DNA from: Acidisoma silvae
GTDB taxonomy: Bacteria > Pseudomonadota > Alphaproteobacteria > Acetobacterales > Acetobacteraceae
Length of the DNA stretch: 64,000 bases
Reading direction: 5' to 3'
Assembly: GCF_020618775.1 (NCBI RefSeq)
Contig: NZ_JAESVB010000012.1
Location: 44,642-108,641 of the forward strand
The notes under the pieces are model-generated. The model was not told where the DNA came from, ran no database searches, and worked only from the letters and a program-made list of their open reading frames with translations. Every line of letters begins with the position of its first letter. Positions within the stretch are counted from its first letter, which is position 1. The position numbers and the translations under genes were made by a program. This document shows, one piece after another, positions 9,879 to 20,102 of this stretch.

Positions 9879-10272
9879 ACAGAACCAACTTACCGTTCAA
9901 AAACTCAAGCCCCGCCGGGCGAAAACATCAACAGGCGTCTAGGCGTCACGCCGCCCACCGGCGGGTTCAGGGGAACCCCCAACCGGGTTGCGGCGGCAGA
10001 TTTGGCCCGCCGGCATCAAAACGGTCTTTCGGCCAAGGGCAGCCGGCAGCAAAGACATAGACTGAGGCGGACAGGATCCAAAACCCAGCCAATAGGCGTA
10101 GGGAGGACGTACGTCTGTTTGGGTTATGTCCTGAACGGATCGCCGAAAGCCTGATGGGTCAAGCTCGAAGGTAGTGCGGGCCGGCCAGGTCCGCTGTGCA
10201 AATGGCCTAGGCCCTGGAATGCTGGCCAGGACTGCCGGATTGGCGCTGTCAGCCTATCCTGCGGCAGAAACG
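9879..10272. other. Intergenic region upstream of the glycosyltransferase, with a structured core
   Basis: About 390 bases with no convincing gene. The one clear structure is at 9950-9997. There an outer stem GCCGCC (9950-9955) pairs with GGCGGC (9992-9997), enclosing a perfect GGGTTC-AGGG-GAACCC hairpin at 9963-9978. It could be part of a leader RNA for the glycosyltransferase gene, which starts at 9878 on the minus strand, or a small RNA; neither is proven. The rest shows nothing I can name. Confidence 0.4.
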
Positions 10273-10300
10273 AAAAAGGGGAGCAGTTGCTCCCCTTTTT
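10273..10300 (-). terminator. Rho-independent terminator of secA
   Basis: Perfect 13-base inverted repeat (AAAAAGGGGAGCA, then GT, then TGCTCCCCTTTTT) immediately after the secA stop codon. Runs of A and T on the outer ends give a T tract on either strand, so it can act bidirectionally. Confidence 0.9.
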
Positions 10301-10304
10301 CAGA

Positions 10305-13031
10305 TCAGGCCAGCCGGCCGTGGCATTGCTTGAACTTCTTGCCCGAGCCGCAGGGGCAAGGCGCATTGCGCGGCGTCTCGCGCCAATCGGCCGGCAGTTC
10401 CGCCAGAGAGGTGGCCTCCATCCCGGCCTGTACGGCCGGCTGGGCGTCCAACATGACGCCCAGACCCATATCGGTGCCGAAACTCTGGTTCAGAAGCTGC
10501 TCGGGATTGTTCTCGAACATCACGCCGGGCGGCGGCGGCGGTTCTGCGGACTGGGTGAAGTCGACCCGGCACAGGGTGGCCGTCACGCGATCCTTGAGGT
10601 CTTCCAGCATCGCGCCGAACAGCGCGAAGGCTTCCGACTTGTATTCGCGCAAGGGGTCCAGCTGGCCATAGGCACGAAGCCCGATGCCCTGGCGCATATG
10701 ATCCAGATTGAGCAGATGCTCCTTCCAGACCTGATCCAGCGTCTGCAACAGCAGCGACTTTTCCACCATGCGCATCAGTTCGGGGCCGAAATTGGCGGCT
10801 TTCCCGGCCATCAGGGCATTGCCGGCTTCCTCGATCCGCTCACGGATATGGCTTTCGTCAATGCCTTCCTCGCGGCCCCAGTCCTCGATCGGCAGCGACA
10901 GGCCGAGCAGGCGCTCGATATCCTCGGCCAGTTCGGCGGTCTGCCATTGTTCGGCAAAAGCCTTTTCGGGAATGCGGCGGGAGACGAGTTCGTTGATGAT
11001 CTCGTTCCGCATCTGGCCCACAACCTCGGAGACGTCTTCCAGCATCATGAATTCGCGGCGCTGCGCATAAACCTCGCGCCGCTGGTCGTTCATGACGTCG
11101 TCGTATTTCAGGAGGTTCTTGCGGATATCGAAATTCCGCGCCTCGACCTTCTTCTGGGCCTTTTCCAGCGCCCGGTTGATCCAGGGATGGGTGATGGCCT
11201 CACCCTCCTTCAGGCCAAGCCGCTGTAGCATGCCGCCCATCCGGTCCGAGCCGAAGATGCGCATCAGGTCGTCTTCCAGGCTCAGGAAGAAGCGCGAATG
11301 CCCGGGGTCGCCCTGACGGCCGGAGCGGCCGCGCAGCTGGTTGTCGATGCGGCGGCTTTCATGCCGCTCGGTGCCGATGACGAACAGGCCGCCGGCGGCG
11401 ACCACCGCGTCATGCGCTTGGGCAACTTCCGCGATCAGCGCCGCGTCGCGCTGCGCATATTCGGCCGGATCGGCGATAGTGGACAGTTCCAGGCGGCGGC
11501 GCATGTCGATATTGCCGCCGAGCTTAATGTCCGTGCCGCGACCGGCCATGTTGGTCGCGATGGTCACGGCGCCCGGCGCCCCGGCCTGGGAGATGATGGT
11601 CGCTTCCTGCTCGTGGAAGCGCGCGTTCAGCACCGCATGAGGCACGCCGGCGCGGTTCAGCAATTCGCTGAGGATTTCGCTTTTCTCGATGCTGGTGGTG
11701 CCGACCAGGACGGGCTGGCCCTTGGCGCGCGTCTCGCCGATCAGCTTGGCGAGCGCGTCGTATTTCTCGGCCGCCGAGCGATAGACCTCGTCATTCTCGT
11801 CCAGACGCGAGACGGGCACGTTGGTCGGGATCTCGACGGTCGAGAGCTTGTAGATTTCCTCGAATTCGTCGGCTTCCGTCATCGCCGTGCCGGTCATGCC
11901 GGCCAGCTTCGGGTAGAGACGGAAGTAGTTCTGGAAGGTGATGGAGGCCAGCGTCTGGTTCTCAGGCTGGATGGTGACGTGTTCCTTCGCTTCCAGCGCC
12001 TGATGCAGGCCTTCCGAATAGCGGCGGCCTTCCATCATGCGGCCGGTGAACTCGTCGATAATGATGACCTTGTCGTCGCGCGTGATGTAGTCGACGTCGC
12101 GGGTAAACAGGGTATGGGCGCGCAGGCTCTGCTGGGCATGATGCAGGATCGAGATATTGAAGGCGTCATACAGATTGCCGTCCTCGAGGACGGCAGCTTC
12201 GCGCAGCATCTCCTCCACCTTCTCGGAGCCGAATTCCGTCATCGTGACGGCCTTCTGCTTCTCATCCTTCTCGAAGGTCTCGGGGTCCAGCACGAGGATC
12301 TTCACGACCTCATCCACCTGCCGGTAGAGGTCGGAACTGTCCTCGGCCGGGCCGGAGATGATCAGCGGCGTGCGCGCCTCATCGATCAGGATGCTGTCGA
12401 CCTCGTCGACGATCGCATAGTGGAAGTCGCGCTGGACCATGTCTTCCAGGCGGTACTTCATATTGTCACGCAGATAGTCAAAGCCGAATTCGTTGTTGGT
12501 GCCGTAGGTGATGTCGCAGGCATAGGCAGCGCGGCGCTGGCTGTCTTCCATGCCATGGACGATGATGCCGGTGGACAGGCCCAGGAAGGCGTAAAGCTCG
12601 CCCATGGTCTCGGCGTCGCGGCGGGCCAGGTAGTCGTTCACCGTCACGACATGCACGCCGCGCCCCGCCAGGGCGTTCAGATAGACGGGCAGGGTGCCGA
12701 CCAGGGTCTTGCCCTCGCCGGTCTTCATTTCGGCGATGCGGCCGTTATGCAGAACCAGGCCGCCGACCAGCTGGACGTCGAAATGCCGCATGCCGAGGAC
12801 GCGCTTGGCGGCCTCGCGCACCACGGCGAAGGCTTCCGCCATGATATTGTCCAGGCCCTCGCCACCGTCCAGGTGGCCCTTGAACTCAGCCGTCTTGGCG
12901 CGCAGCGCCTCGTCCGTCAGGGCCGCGATCTGGGGCTCCAGGGCGTTGACCTGGGGCACGATCCGCCGATAGCCTTTCAGCGTGCGGTCGTTGCTGTTTC
13001 CGAAAATGGCGCGGGCGAGAGATCCGAACAT
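10305..13031 (-). CDS. secA: Preprotein translocase ATPase SecA
   Basis: Motor ATPase of the Sec pathway; it pushes unfolded preproteins through SecYEG. The 908 residues match proteobacterial SecA. Visible elements are the Walker A motif KTGEGKT (residues 103-109), the DEAD-like Walker B segment [14 protein letters not shown], the preprotein cross-linking and helicase motor II regions ([24 protein letters not shown]), and the C-terminal zinc/SecB-binding motif [14 protein letters not shown]. The ATG at 13031 begins [12 protein letters not shown] as in relatives. It is divergent from the PpiC isomerase gene and ends in a clear terminator. The secA / PpiC / argJ neighbourhood recurs in alphaproteobacteria. 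Confidence 0.99.
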   Translation of the reverse strand: MFGSLARAIFGNSNDRTLKGYRRIVPQVNALEPQIAALTDEALRAKTAEFKGHLDGGEGLDNIMAEAFAVVREAAKRVLGMRHFDVQLVGGLVLHNGRIAEMKTGEGKTLVGTLPVYLNALAGRGVHVVTVNDYLARRDAETMGELYAFLGLSTGIIVHGMEDSQRRAAYACDITYGTNNEFGFDYLRDNMKYRLEDMVQRDFHYAIVDEVDSILIDEARTPLIISGPAEDSSDLYRQVDEVVKILVLDPETFEKDEKQKAVTMTEFGSEKVEEMLREAAVLEDGNLYDAFNISILHHAQQSLRAHTLFTRDVDYITRDDKVIIIDEFTGRMMEGRRYSEGLHQALEAKEHVTIQPENQTLASITFQNYFRLYPKLAGMTGTAMTEADEFEEIYKLSTVEIPTNVPVSRLDENDEVYRSAAEKYDALAKLIGETRAKGQPVLVGTTSIEKSEILSELLNRAGVPHAVLNARFHEQEATIISQAGAPGAVTIATNMAGRGTDIKLGGNIDMRRRLELSTIADPAEYAQRDAALIAEVAQAHDAVVAAGGLFVIGTERHESRRIDNQLRGRSGRQGDPGHSRFFLSLEDDLMRIFGSDRMGGMLQRLGLKEGEAITHPWINRALEKAQKKVEARNFDIRKNLLKYDDVMNDQRREVYAQRREFMMLEDVSEVVGQMRNEIINELVSRRIPEKAFAEQWQTAELAEDIERLLGLSLPIEDWGREEGIDESHIRERIEEAGNALMAGKAANFGPELMRMVEKSLLLQTLDQVWKEHLLNLDHMRQGIGLRAYGQLDPLREYKSEAFALFGAMLEDLKDRVTATLCRVDFTQSAEPPPPPGVMFENNPEQLLNQSFGTDMGLGVMLDAQPAVQAGMEATSLAELPADWRETPRNAPCPCGSGKKFKQCHGRLA

Positions 13032-13257
13032 GATAACCTTGGGTCAGTTGGCCGGGCGCAGATGCCGGCCGCCGGCTGGCGGAATGCCCTGGTGAACCGG
13101 GCCGCGATAGCCTGGAGGGGAGCAAGTGATAGGACTCCCGCTAAATCGGGTCAACGCATGGCTTTGTCATGTTCCGGCAAGATGGCCGCCTTGTCGTCCG
13201 GCGCCGCATCGGCCATTCTCCGCCGCCCTTGGCACCCCCGCCGGATTAGAGGTTTTT

Positions 13258-14190
13258 ATGCGCCTTTCTCGTTTGATGCTTGCAGTCCTGGCCAGCACGG
13301 CCCTGGCTTTTCCGCTCGCCGCCCAGGCGCAGACCAGCACGGCCCCTGCGGCCGCCCCGGCCGGCGCCGCCCAGAAGAACCCGGTCATCGCGACCGTGGA
13401 CGGCACCGATATCTATCTGTCCGATATGCAGGACATGAGCCGCAACCTGCCGCAGCAGCTACAGAGCATGTCGCCCGAGCAGCTTTACCCGATCCTGCTG
13501 GACCAGCTGGTCGACCAGAAGGCGATGGCGATCCAGGCGCGCAAGGACGGCATGCTGAATGATCCGGCCGTGAAGCGCCAGATCGAGGTCGGCACCGATC
13601 AGGTTCTGCAAGGCGCGCTGATCCGCAAGGCCATCGGCCCGGATATCACGCCGGACGCCGTCAAGGCGGTCTATGACAAGGACTACGCCAACAAGCCGGG
13701 CGTCGAGGAAGTCCATGCCCGCCATATCCTGGTGGCGACCGAGGCGCAGGCCGAGGACATCATCAAGCAGCTCGACAAGGACGGCGGCAAGAACTTCGCC
13801 GATCTGGCCAAGAAGTATTCCACCGATCCGGGCAGCGTGAACGGCGGCGATCTCGGCTGGTTCAAGAAGACCGACATGGTGCCGGCCTTCGCCGATGCCG
13901 CCTTCGCCATGAAGGACAACCAGATCAGCCAGACCCCAGTGCATAGCCAGTTCGGCTATCACGTCATCCAGGTTCTGGGCCATCGCACCGACCCGGCGCC
14001 GACTCTGGCCGATGTGCAGGACAAGATCCGCAACCAGCTGATCCAGGACGGCATCCATAAGCTGCTGGCGCAGGCCCGCGCCGCCGTCACGGTGAAGGAA
14101 TTCGCGCCTGACGGTTCGCCGTTGCCGGCAGCCGGCGCCCCGGCGGCTGGCGCCGCGCCTGCCGCCGCTGCTCCCGCCAGCGGGAACTAA
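13258..14190 (+). CDS. Periplasmic PpiC-type peptidyl-prolyl cis-trans isomerase
   Basis: 310-residue parvulin-family foldase. An N-terminal signal peptide ([20 protein letters not shown], cleavage probably after AQA) exports it to the periplasm. A SurA/PrsA-like N-terminal helical domain is followed by the rotamase domain, with [42 protein letters not shown] and FGYHVIQV. The tail is a low-complexity Ala/Pro linker. I chose the ATG at 13258 because it starts the signal peptide; the frame upstream is open but has no such sequence. It probably assists outer-membrane protein folding, which fits its position next to secA. The argJ gene starts 5 bases after its stop. Confidence 0.93.
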   Translation: MRLSRLMLAVLASTALAFPLAAQAQTSTAPAAAPAGAAQKNPVIATVDGTDIYLSDMQDMSRNLPQQLQSMSPEQLYPILLDQLVDQKAMAIQARKDGMLNDPAVKRQIEVGTDQVLQGALIRKAIGPDITPDAVKAVYDKDYANKPGVEEVHARHILVATEAQAEDIIKQLDKDGGKNFADLAKKYSTDPGSVNGGDLGWFKKTDMVPAFADAAFAMKDNQISQTPVHSQFGYHVIQVLGHRTDPAPTLADVQDKIRNQLIQDGIHKLLAQARAAVTVKEFAPDGSPLPAAGAPAAGAAPAAAAPASGN

Positions 14191-14195
14191 GCGCC

Positions 14196-15431
14196 ATGGC
14201 CAGCATCACGAGCGTCTCTCCGCTGGCGGTTCCGCTGCCGGACATGGGTCCGATCGCAGGCGTTCGCCTGGGCTCGGCCGCCGCCGGTATTCGCTACCAG
14301 GGGCGGACGGACCTCATGATGATGGTCTTTCCTCGCGGCACCACCGTTGCCGGCGTCTTCACCCAGAATACCTGTCCGGGTGCGCCGATCGACTGGTGCC
14401 GCGCGGCGCTGGACGGCGGCCGCGCGCAGGCTTTGGTCGTCAATGCCGGCAATGCCAATGTCTTCACCGGCAAGGCCGGCGTGGCCACGGTGAAGGCGAC
14501 GGCGAAAGCCGCCGCCGAGCTGGCCGGCTGCCCGGCCAAGCAGGTTTTTCTGGCCTCGACCGGCGTGATCGGTGAGGTTCTGCCGGCCGAGCGCATCACC
14601 GATGCCCTGCCGGCTTTGCATGAGGTGCTGGTGGAAGACGGCTGGGAAGCCGCCGCCCGCGCCATCATGACGACGGATACTTTCCCGAAAGGGGCGACCC
14701 GCACCGCCGTCATCGGCGGCACCACGGTCACCATCAACGGCATCGCCAAGGGCAGCGGCATGATCGCGCCAGATATGGCGACGATGCTGTGCTTCATCGC
14801 CACCGACGCCGCCATCCCGGCAGAGGCGCTGCAATCTTTGTTGTCCAAGGGCGTCGGCCCCAGCTTCAATGCGGTGACCGTCGACAGCGATACCTCGACC
14901 TCCGACACCGTGCTGCTTTTCGCGACCGGGGCTGCCGGCAATCCGAAAGTGCCGGCGACGGGCGGCTCCATGCTGCGCGACTTCCGCCGCGCGCTGGATG
15001 AAGTGATGCTGGACCTCGCCCTTCAGGTGGCGCGGGACGGCGAGGGCGCGCAGAAACTGATCAAGATCGACGTCACCGGCGCGGTCAGCAAGCGCTCGGC
15101 CCGCGCCATCGCCTTTGCCATCGCCAATTCGCCGCTGGTGAAGACGGCGATTGCCGGCGAGGACGCCAATTGGGGCCGCATCGTCATGGCGGTCGGCAAA
15201 TCCGGCCAGCCGGCGGACCGTGACCGTCTGGCGGTCGGTGTCGGCGGTACCTGGATGGCCCGCAACGGCACCGTTGTTGCAGGGTATGACGAGGCTCCGG
15301 TCGTCGCCCATATGAAGGGGCGGGAGGTTGAGATCGCGGTCGATATCGGCCTCGGCAACGGGGAAGCCACTGTCTGGACCTGCGATCTGACCCATGGATA
15401 TATCGACATCAATGGCAGTTACCGAAGCTGA
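14196..15431 (+). CDS. argJ: Glutamate N-acetyltransferase / amino-acid acetyltransferase ArgJ
   Basis: Ornithine acetyltransferase of the cyclic arginine pathway. It moves the acetyl group from N-acetylornithine to glutamate. The 411 residues match the family. The self-cleavage site APDMATML is present with the nucleophile at T196, which becomes the N-terminus of the beta subunit. Other conserved blocks are [20 protein letters not shown] and GEDANWGRI. It follows the PpiC gene by 5 bases, and its 3' end overlaps the start of the GNAT-Nudix gene. argE is also in this window (20099-21301), so the strain may have both deacetylation and transacetylation routes. Confidence 0.97.
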   Translation: MASITSVSPLAVPLPDMGPIAGVRLGSAAAGIRYQGRTDLMMMVFPRGTTVAGVFTQNTCPGAPIDWCRAALDGGRAQALVVNAGNANVFTGKAGVATVKATAKAAAELAGCPAKQVFLASTGVIGEVLPAERITDALPALHEVLVEDGWEAAARAIMTTDTFPKGATRTAVIGGTTVTINGIAKGSGMIAPDMATMLCFIATDAAIPAEALQSLLSKGVGPSFNAVTVDSDTSTSDTVLLFATGAAGNPKVPATGGSMLRDFRRALDEVMLDLALQVARDGEGAQKLIKIDVTGAVSKRSARAIAFAIANSPLVKTAIAGEDANWGRIVMAVGKSGQPADRDRLAVGVGGTWMARNGTVVAGYDEAPVVAHMKGREVEIAVDIGLGNGEATVWTCDLTHGYIDINGSYRS

Positions 15432-16449
15432 TGCCCCTCCAGCGTCGGAGGTTCGGCTTACCACCGAACGCCTGACGCTCAGGGCCGTCACGCCTGACGA
15501 TGCCGAGCAGCTTCATCGCCTGCTCAATGACTGGGAGGTCTGCCGCATGCTGCAGGCCGTGCCCTTTCCTTATCCGCGTCTGATCGCCGATCAGTTCATC
15601 GCCGATTCGGTGTCGCAGCGGCTGGACGGCCGGGCCTATCATTTCGCCGTCACCGGGCAGGAAGACGGGCGGGAAAAGCTGGTCGGTGCCGTCGGGCTTA
15701 CCTTGCTGCCCGGCCAGCGGCGCGCGACCATCGGCTATTGGGTGGGACGCCGCTTCTGGGGTCATGGCGTGGCGCGGGAGGCAACGGGCCGCGTGCTGCG
15801 CTGGGCGCTGGCCAATCTCGACCTTGATTCCGTGGAAGCGACGGTCGCCATCGACAATCCGGCCTCCACCGCCGTTCTGCGCGCCATCGGTTTTCGGGAA
15901 ATCGGCCGGGGCGCGGAGACCTTCCTGTCGCGGGGCAACGGTTCCCATAGCGTGCTGCGTTTCGAGGCGGCGCGGGCTGACCTGGCCCCTGCACCGACCC
16001 AGTCGACGCCAGTGGCTGACAGTCTCGCGGCGGCAGCTGCGCCGCCTGGCCTGCCGCTGGTCCTGGTCGCGGCCTGCGTGCTGATCGACGGCCAGGGCCG
16101 CGTACTCATCGCCCGCCGGCCGGAAGGCCGCGCCATGGCGGGCCTGTGGGAGTTTCCCGGCGGCAAGCTGGAGCCGGGGGAAAGCCCCGAGGAAGCGCTG
16201 ATCCGGGAATTGCGGGAGGAGTTGGGCGTCGATGTCGCGCGCAGCTGCCTGGCACCCTTCGTCTTCGCCTCCCACAGCTATCCCAAATTCCACCTGCTGA
16301 TGCCGCTCTTCCTGTGCCGGCGCTGGCAGGGGCATCCCGTCGCCAGGGAAGGGCAGCTCCTCCGCTGGGTCACCCCGGACGAGATGATGGACTATCAGAT
16401 GCTGCCGGCGGATAAACCGTTGCTGCCCTTGCTGCGGGACCTGCTGTAA
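15412..16449 (+). CDS. Fused GNAT acetyltransferase and MutT-type Nudix hydrolase
   Basis: Two enzymes in one chain of about 345 residues. The first half is a RimJ/RimL-like GNAT domain ([19 protein letters not shown], then [17 protein letters not shown] with the acetyl-CoA loop, then [13 protein letters not shown]). The second is a MutT-type Nudix domain whose box is complete ([20 protein letters not shown]), with the FPGGK lead-in. MutT-type enzymes remove 8-oxo-dGTP from the nucleotide pool. An Ala/Pro-rich linker joins the domains. The ATG at 15412 overlaps the end of argJ by 20 bases; an in-frame ATG at 15394 is the alternative. Coupling to argJ translation is likely. The acetyl acceptor is unknown. 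Confidence 0.9.
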   Translation: MAVTEADAPPASEVRLTTERLTLRAVTPDDAEQLHRLLNDWEVCRMLQAVPFPYPRLIADQFIADSVSQRLDGRAYHFAVTGQEDGREKLVGAVGLTLLPGQRRATIGYWVGRRFWGHGVAREATGRVLRWALANLDLDSVEATVAIDNPASTAVLRAIGFREIGRGAETFLSRGNGSHSVLRFEAARADLAPAPTQSTPVADSLAAAAAPPGLPLVLVAACVLIDGQGRVLIARRPEGRAMAGLWEFPGGKLEPGESPEEALIRELREELGVDVARSCLAPFVFASHSYPKFHLLMPLFLCRRWQGHPVAREGQLLRWVTPDEMMDYQMLPADKPLLPLLRDLL

Positions 16450-16492
16450 GCTTTCCTCGTTGCGCTGCGATTCTGCCAAGGGGCCCAAGCCG

Positions 16493-17248
16493 ATGACCAA
16501 TCCGACCGCCTGCCTGCTCGTGATCGGCAATGAAATCCTCTCGGGCCGCACGCAGGACATCAATATCAATTTCCTTGCCCGCCGGCTGGGCCAGATCGGC
16601 ATTCCGCTGCGTGAGGTGCGTGTCATTCCGGACGTGCCGGAAACCATCATCGGCACGGTGAACGAGGTGCGGGCGCGTTACGACCATGTCTTCACGACGG
16701 GCGGCATCGGGCCGACGCATGACGATATCACCGCCGAATGCATCTCCGCCGCCTTCGGCGTGCCGTGGGAAATCCATGCCGAAGCCTTCGCGCTGATGAA
16801 TGCGCGCTACCCGGCGGGTGAATTCAACGCCGCCCGCCAGCGCATGGCGACGATGCCGCGCGGTTCGACGCTGATCCCGAATTTGGTCTCGACCGCGCCC
16901 GGCTTCACCATCGGCAATGTCCATGTCATGGCCGGCGTGCCGCGCATCATGCAGGCCATGTTCGATGCGCTGGCGCCGACGCTGGAAGGCGGTCCGCCCA
17001 TCATCTCCCGCGCCGTCTATGCGCTCGGCCTGCTGGAAGGCATCATCGCCGCCGACCTGGAAGCGGTGCAGAAACGCTATCCGCAGCTCGATGTCGGCAG
17101 CTATCCCTTCGCGCGCGAAGCCGGCCATGGCGTCGCCATCGTCAGCAAGGGCACCGATGTGGAAGCGGCGGAAGCCGCGACGGCTGAGGTGACGGTACTG
17201 ATGGAAAAGCTGGGCCTCGCCCCCATTCAGGGCGAGCCCGCAGTTTAA
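16493..17248 (+). CDS. CinA/MoaB-type molybdopterin-binding domain protein
   Basis: 251-residue protein with the MoCF (MoaB/Mog) fold, corresponding to the N-terminal half of CinA-family proteins. Motifs are VIGNEILSGRTQDIN, TTGGIGPTHDDIT and MAGVPRIMQAM. The C-terminal nicotinamide-nucleotide amidohydrolase domain of full CinA is absent, as in many alphaproteobacterial homologues. The start at the ATG 16493 (MTNPTACLLVIGNEIL) fits the fold; an upstream in-frame start at 16460 adds an unconserved stretch. In related proteins this domain hydrolyses ADP-ribose or FAD-like compounds, but which substrate applies here is open. It begins 43 bases after the GNAT-Nudix stop. Confidence 0.9.
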   Translation: MTNPTACLLVIGNEILSGRTQDININFLARRLGQIGIPLREVRVIPDVPETIIGTVNEVRARYDHVFTTGGIGPTHDDITAECISAAFGVPWEIHAEAFALMNARYPAGEFNAARQRMATMPRGSTLIPNLVSTAPGFTIGNVHVMAGVPRIMQAMFDALAPTLEGGPPIISRAVYALGLLEGIIAADLEAVQKRYPQLDVGSYPFAREAGHGVAIVSKGTDVEAAEAATAEVTVLMEKLGLAPIQGEPAV

Positions 17249-17250
17249 AG

Positions 17251-17349
17251 TCTCAGTGAAGCGACGTCATCCCCGCGAAAGCGGGGATCTTCTGGCTCAG
17301 GCGCCGCGATAAGAAGATGCCCGCTTTCGCGGGCATGACGTTGGGGGGG
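17251..17349. repeat. Nested inverted-repeat element, copy 3
   Basis: Starts 2 bases after the CinA-type gene's stop. Partial leader (TCTCAGTGAAGCGACGTCAT), hairpin 1 (CCCCGCGAAAGCGGGG) followed by ATCTTCTGG, a spacer of about 25 bases, then AGAAGATG and hairpin 2 (CCCGCTTTCGCGGG) ending GCATGACGTTGGGG. Both hairpins have strong GC stems. The DUF29 gene starts 10 bases later. Confidence 0.75.
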
Positions 17350-17359
17350 AGGGAGAGAC

Positions 17360-17839
17360 ATGCCGGATCATCTCTATGACAGCGATGTCCTGGCCTGGGG
17401 CGAGCATCAGGCCGATCTGCTGCGCCGCATTTCGCGCGGCGAACAGGTGAACGAGGCACCGGACTGGGCGCATGTGATCGAGGAGATCGAAGACGTGGGC
17501 CTCTCAGAACTCCAGGCCTGCCGCAGCCTGTTGACCCAGGCCATGGTGCACCTACTGAGGCTCTCGCGATCGCCGGACGCCGAGCCGGCTGGTCATTGGC
17601 GCATTGAGACGGCTGCTTTCTTGACCGGTGCGCGCCGTGGCTTCTCGCCATCCATGCGCCAGCGCATCGATCTGCCGGAACTCTGGAAAGATGCCGTCTA
17701 TGCCGTCCGCGCGGAAGCGCCGCGAGGGCAGACACCGACTCTGCCCGATGACTGCCCCTGGACGCTGGACCTGCTGCTGTCCGATCGGCCGGACCCGCGC
17801 GACCTGGCGGCCCTCATCAAAGCTGCCGCCGAAGGCTGA
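17360..17839 (+). CDS. DUF29 family protein
   Basis: 159-residue soluble protein of the DUF29 family, which is widespread in cyanobacteria and proteobacteria and has no established biochemical role. Typical features are the start LYDSDVLAWGEHQADLLRR, the acidic WAHVIEEIEDVG segment, and the C-terminal W/Y-containing helices (LPELWKDAVYAVRAE). A GGGAGG-type ribosome site precedes the ATG at 17360. It ends 6 bases before the ThrE-like gene and is probably co-transcribed with it, but no functional link is known. Confidence 0.9.
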   Translation: MPDHLYDSDVLAWGEHQADLLRRISRGEQVNEAPDWAHVIEEIEDVGLSELQACRSLLTQAMVHLLRLSRSPDAEPAGHWRIETAAFLTGARRGFSPSMRQRIDLPELWKDAVYAVRAEAPRGQTPTLPDDCPWTLDLLLSDRPDPRDLAALIKAAAEG

Positions 17840-17845
17840 TAGACC

Positions 17846-19114
17846 ATGCCGGATGAGACAGCCCAGGCGGCGGAAGCGGAAGCCGCCGGGCATTGCCTGC
17901 TGCAATTCGGCCGCATCCTGCTCCAGAACGGTGCCGATACCGGCCGCGTGCAGGTGGCCGTGCGGCGCATGGCGACCGCCCTCGGTTATGAGGCGCGGAT
18001 GCTGATCTCCTATGAAGGCATGGTGCTGACCCTCGTCTCAGGCCATCACTTCGCCACCAAAATCGGCAGCCGCATTCCGGCGATGAATGTCGGCATGAGC
18101 CAGGCGGCGGCGGCCTTTCAGGTTCTGCATGACGTGGTCGGCGGCCGTTGCGATGTGGCCGGCGCGACCGCGCGGCTGGACAAGCTTGAACACAGCCCGC
18201 CCCTCTATAACCGCTATCTGGTGGCCATCGCGCTGGGCATGACGGCGGCCTCCCTCAGCCGGCTGTTCGGCGGCGACTGGATGGCCTTCATTGCCTGCTG
18301 GGTGGCCGTCGCCATCGGCACGGTGGCGCGGCAGGACTTCGGCAAGCGCGGGTTCAGCCCGGTTCTGGTGGCTTTTTTGGCGGCGGCCGTCAGTGGCATC
18401 ATCGGCGGCTTCGGCGCGCGGCTGCTGGGCAGCGCTACGCCGGCTTTGTGCCTGGTGGCGCCCGGCATGGTCATCGTGCCCGGCGTGCCGCTGATCAACG
18501 GCGTGCAGGATATGCTGCGTAATCACGCCAGTATCGGCGTCGCGCGTCTTGGCTTTTCGTTCTTCGTCATCGCGGCCATCGGGCTTGGTCTGGAGGTCGG
18601 CGCGCTCGTCTCCGGCGTGCCGTTGCCGCTGGATATCCCGTCCGGCTCGGTGCCGATCGCCGAGGATGCCGTCTTCGCGGCGCTGGCGGCGCTCGGCTTC
18701 GTGCTGCTGTTCAGCGTACCGCTGCGGCTGGCCTGGGCCTGCGCCGTCTGCGGGCTGGCCAGTCACACGGTCAGGCTCGCCGTCATGCAATGGACGGGCG
18801 CCGATCTGGTGCTGGGCACGCTCATCGCCGCCCTGCTGGCCGGCGGCCTCGCGCAGATTTTCGCCCGCCGGCTGGACGCCCCGGCCGCGACCTTCGCCTT
18901 TCCCGGTGTCGTCGCCATGGTGCCGGGCATCTATGGATTTAGGACAATCGCGGGCGCGCTTCAGATCGCCGGGGCCGGTGTTTCCCCCAGCCCGGTTCTG
19001 GTCGACACGACGCTGGCTTTGGCCGTCACCGTTCTGCTGGTGACGGGGGCCATCACCATCGGCATCGCCGTGCCGCTGGCGCTTGCCAATCCACGCGTCA
19101 CCGCGCGGGTCTGA
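17846..19114 (+). CDS. Threonine/serine exporter (ThrE) family membrane protein
   Basis: 422-residue membrane protein. It combines the N-terminal ThrE domain (DUF1212, with GRILLQNGADTGRVQVAVRR and an SYEGMVLTL segment) with the C-terminal ThrE_2 domain (FAFPGVVAMVPGIYGFR). About ten hydrophobic segments are spread over the second two thirds. Corynebacterial ThrE exports threonine and serine by proton exchange; substrate range here is inferred from family only. Start ATG at 17846, 6 bases after DUF29. It converges with the aspartoacylase-like gene, leaving only 7 bases between the two stops. Confidence 0.9.
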   Translation: MPDETAQAAEAEAAGHCLLQFGRILLQNGADTGRVQVAVRRMATALGYEARMLISYEGMVLTLVSGHHFATKIGSRIPAMNVGMSQAAAAFQVLHDVVGGRCDVAGATARLDKLEHSPPLYNRYLVAIALGMTAASLSRLFGGDWMAFIACWVAVAIGTVARQDFGKRGFSPVLVAFLAAAVSGIIGGFGARLLGSATPALCLVAPGMVIVPGVPLINGVQDMLRNHASIGVARLGFSFFVIAAIGLGLEVGALVSGVPLPLDIPSGSVPIAEDAVFAALAALGFVLLFSVPLRLAWACAVCGLASHTVRLAVMQWTGADLVLGTLIAALLAGGLAQIFARRLDAPAATFAFPGVVAMVPGIYGFRTIAGALQIAGAGVSPSPVLVDTTLALAVTVLLVTGAITIGIAVPLALANPRVTARV

Positions 19115-19121
19115 GAGGCTT

Positions 19122-20102
19122 TCAGCCCATCCGCGCCAGCCTGACGGCGGTATGCCCCCGGCTCGGCCGCAGGCTGGGCATGACCAGCAGGCAATTGTCG
19201 TAAGGCGTGCGGATATCGGTGGGGCCGTCGATCGCCAGCAGCGTATTGCGGTGGCGGATGACCTGGCCGCCGCGATAGGGCTGCATGAAGGTGAAGCCCG
19301 CTGTCTTGGCCGTCACCACGCTGGTCACCTCGGCGAAGACGGAGCGGCGCGGCAGTGCCGGCGCGGGCAGCAGCGGCGCGGTGTCGCTGGCCATATCCAG
19401 CGACCGCAGCAGCCCGGCGATGGCCGAAAGCATCGTCTCCACCGTATCCCGCAGCCAATGCTGCCCGGCTTCGACCAGATTGGAGACCGGCGCCACGCCG
19501 TCATCGGCGAAACGGTGATAGTCGATCAGCCGGCGGCCATTGCTATGGCCGGGGTCGGAGACGACGCATTCCGGAACGCCGACGCGCTGGCCCAGTGCTC
19601 GTCCGCGTTCGGTGCCGCCGCAGAGAATCAGCGGGTCGGACGGCCAGAGCATGGAATGCAGGTCGAACAGCACATCGGCCGTTTCGATCATCGGGCGGAA
19701 TTCGCGGGCGCGGTCCAGTTCCGCCGAGTGGCGCGGTCCATCCAGCACGTCCTTGTCCCAGATGCGGTTCATATCCTCGTCGATATAGCGGGACGCGATG
19801 GGGTCCGCCGGATCGAAGCGCGCGAAGGCCGCCAGATTGGCGAAACCGAAGGTGACGCGGCCCCGGCTGGGGGTAAAACCGCCGGCCAGCAGCCGGTCCA
19901 GCGCAATGGCCCCGGCGATCTCATTGCCATGAACCAGAGAAACCAGCGCGACATGCGGCCCCGGCTGGCCGCTGTCCCGGGTCGTGAAACCCGGCACGCC
20001 GGTATTGCCGGCAAGCCAAGGCGTCAGGTCGGGGGCCGCAAGCTGAACCTCGAATTGCGGCAACGCCATCGCGCCATTCGCCGTGGTGCGCGGGGCGGTC
20101 AT
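19122..20102 (-). CDS. Succinylglutamate desuccinylase / aspartoacylase family hydrolase
   Basis: Zinc carboxypeptidase-fold (M14-like) deacylase of about 326 residues. The zinc ligands appear as HGNEIAGA and DLHSML, as in AstE and aspartoacylase, which cleave N-acyl amino acids. The start at ATG 20102 overlaps the argE stop as ATGA; another ATG lies at 20108. This close coupling to argE suggests a role in amino-acid deacylation, but the AstE pathway genes are not here, so the true substrate is uncertain. Confidence 0.88.
   Translation of the reverse strand: MTAPRTTANGAMALPQFEVQLAAPDLTPWLAGNTGVPGFTTRDSGQPGPHVALVSLVHGNEIAGAIALDRLLAGGFTPSRGRVTFGFANLAAFARFDPADPIASRYIDEDMNRIWDKDVLDGPRHSAELDRAREFRPMIETADVLFDLHSMLWPSDPLILCGGTERGRALGQRVGVPECVVSDPGHSNGRRLIDYHRFADDGVAPVSNLVEAGQHWLRDTVETMLSAIAGLLRSLDMASDTAPLLPAPALPRRSVFAEVTSVVTAKTAGFTFMQPYRGGQVIRHRNTLLAIDGPTDIRTPYDNCLLVMPSLRPSRGHTAVRLARMG

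Noticed and set aside
11298..13562. 754-residue plus-strand frame opposite secA
   Set aside because: Shadow of secA that runs into the true PpiC reading region in another frame.
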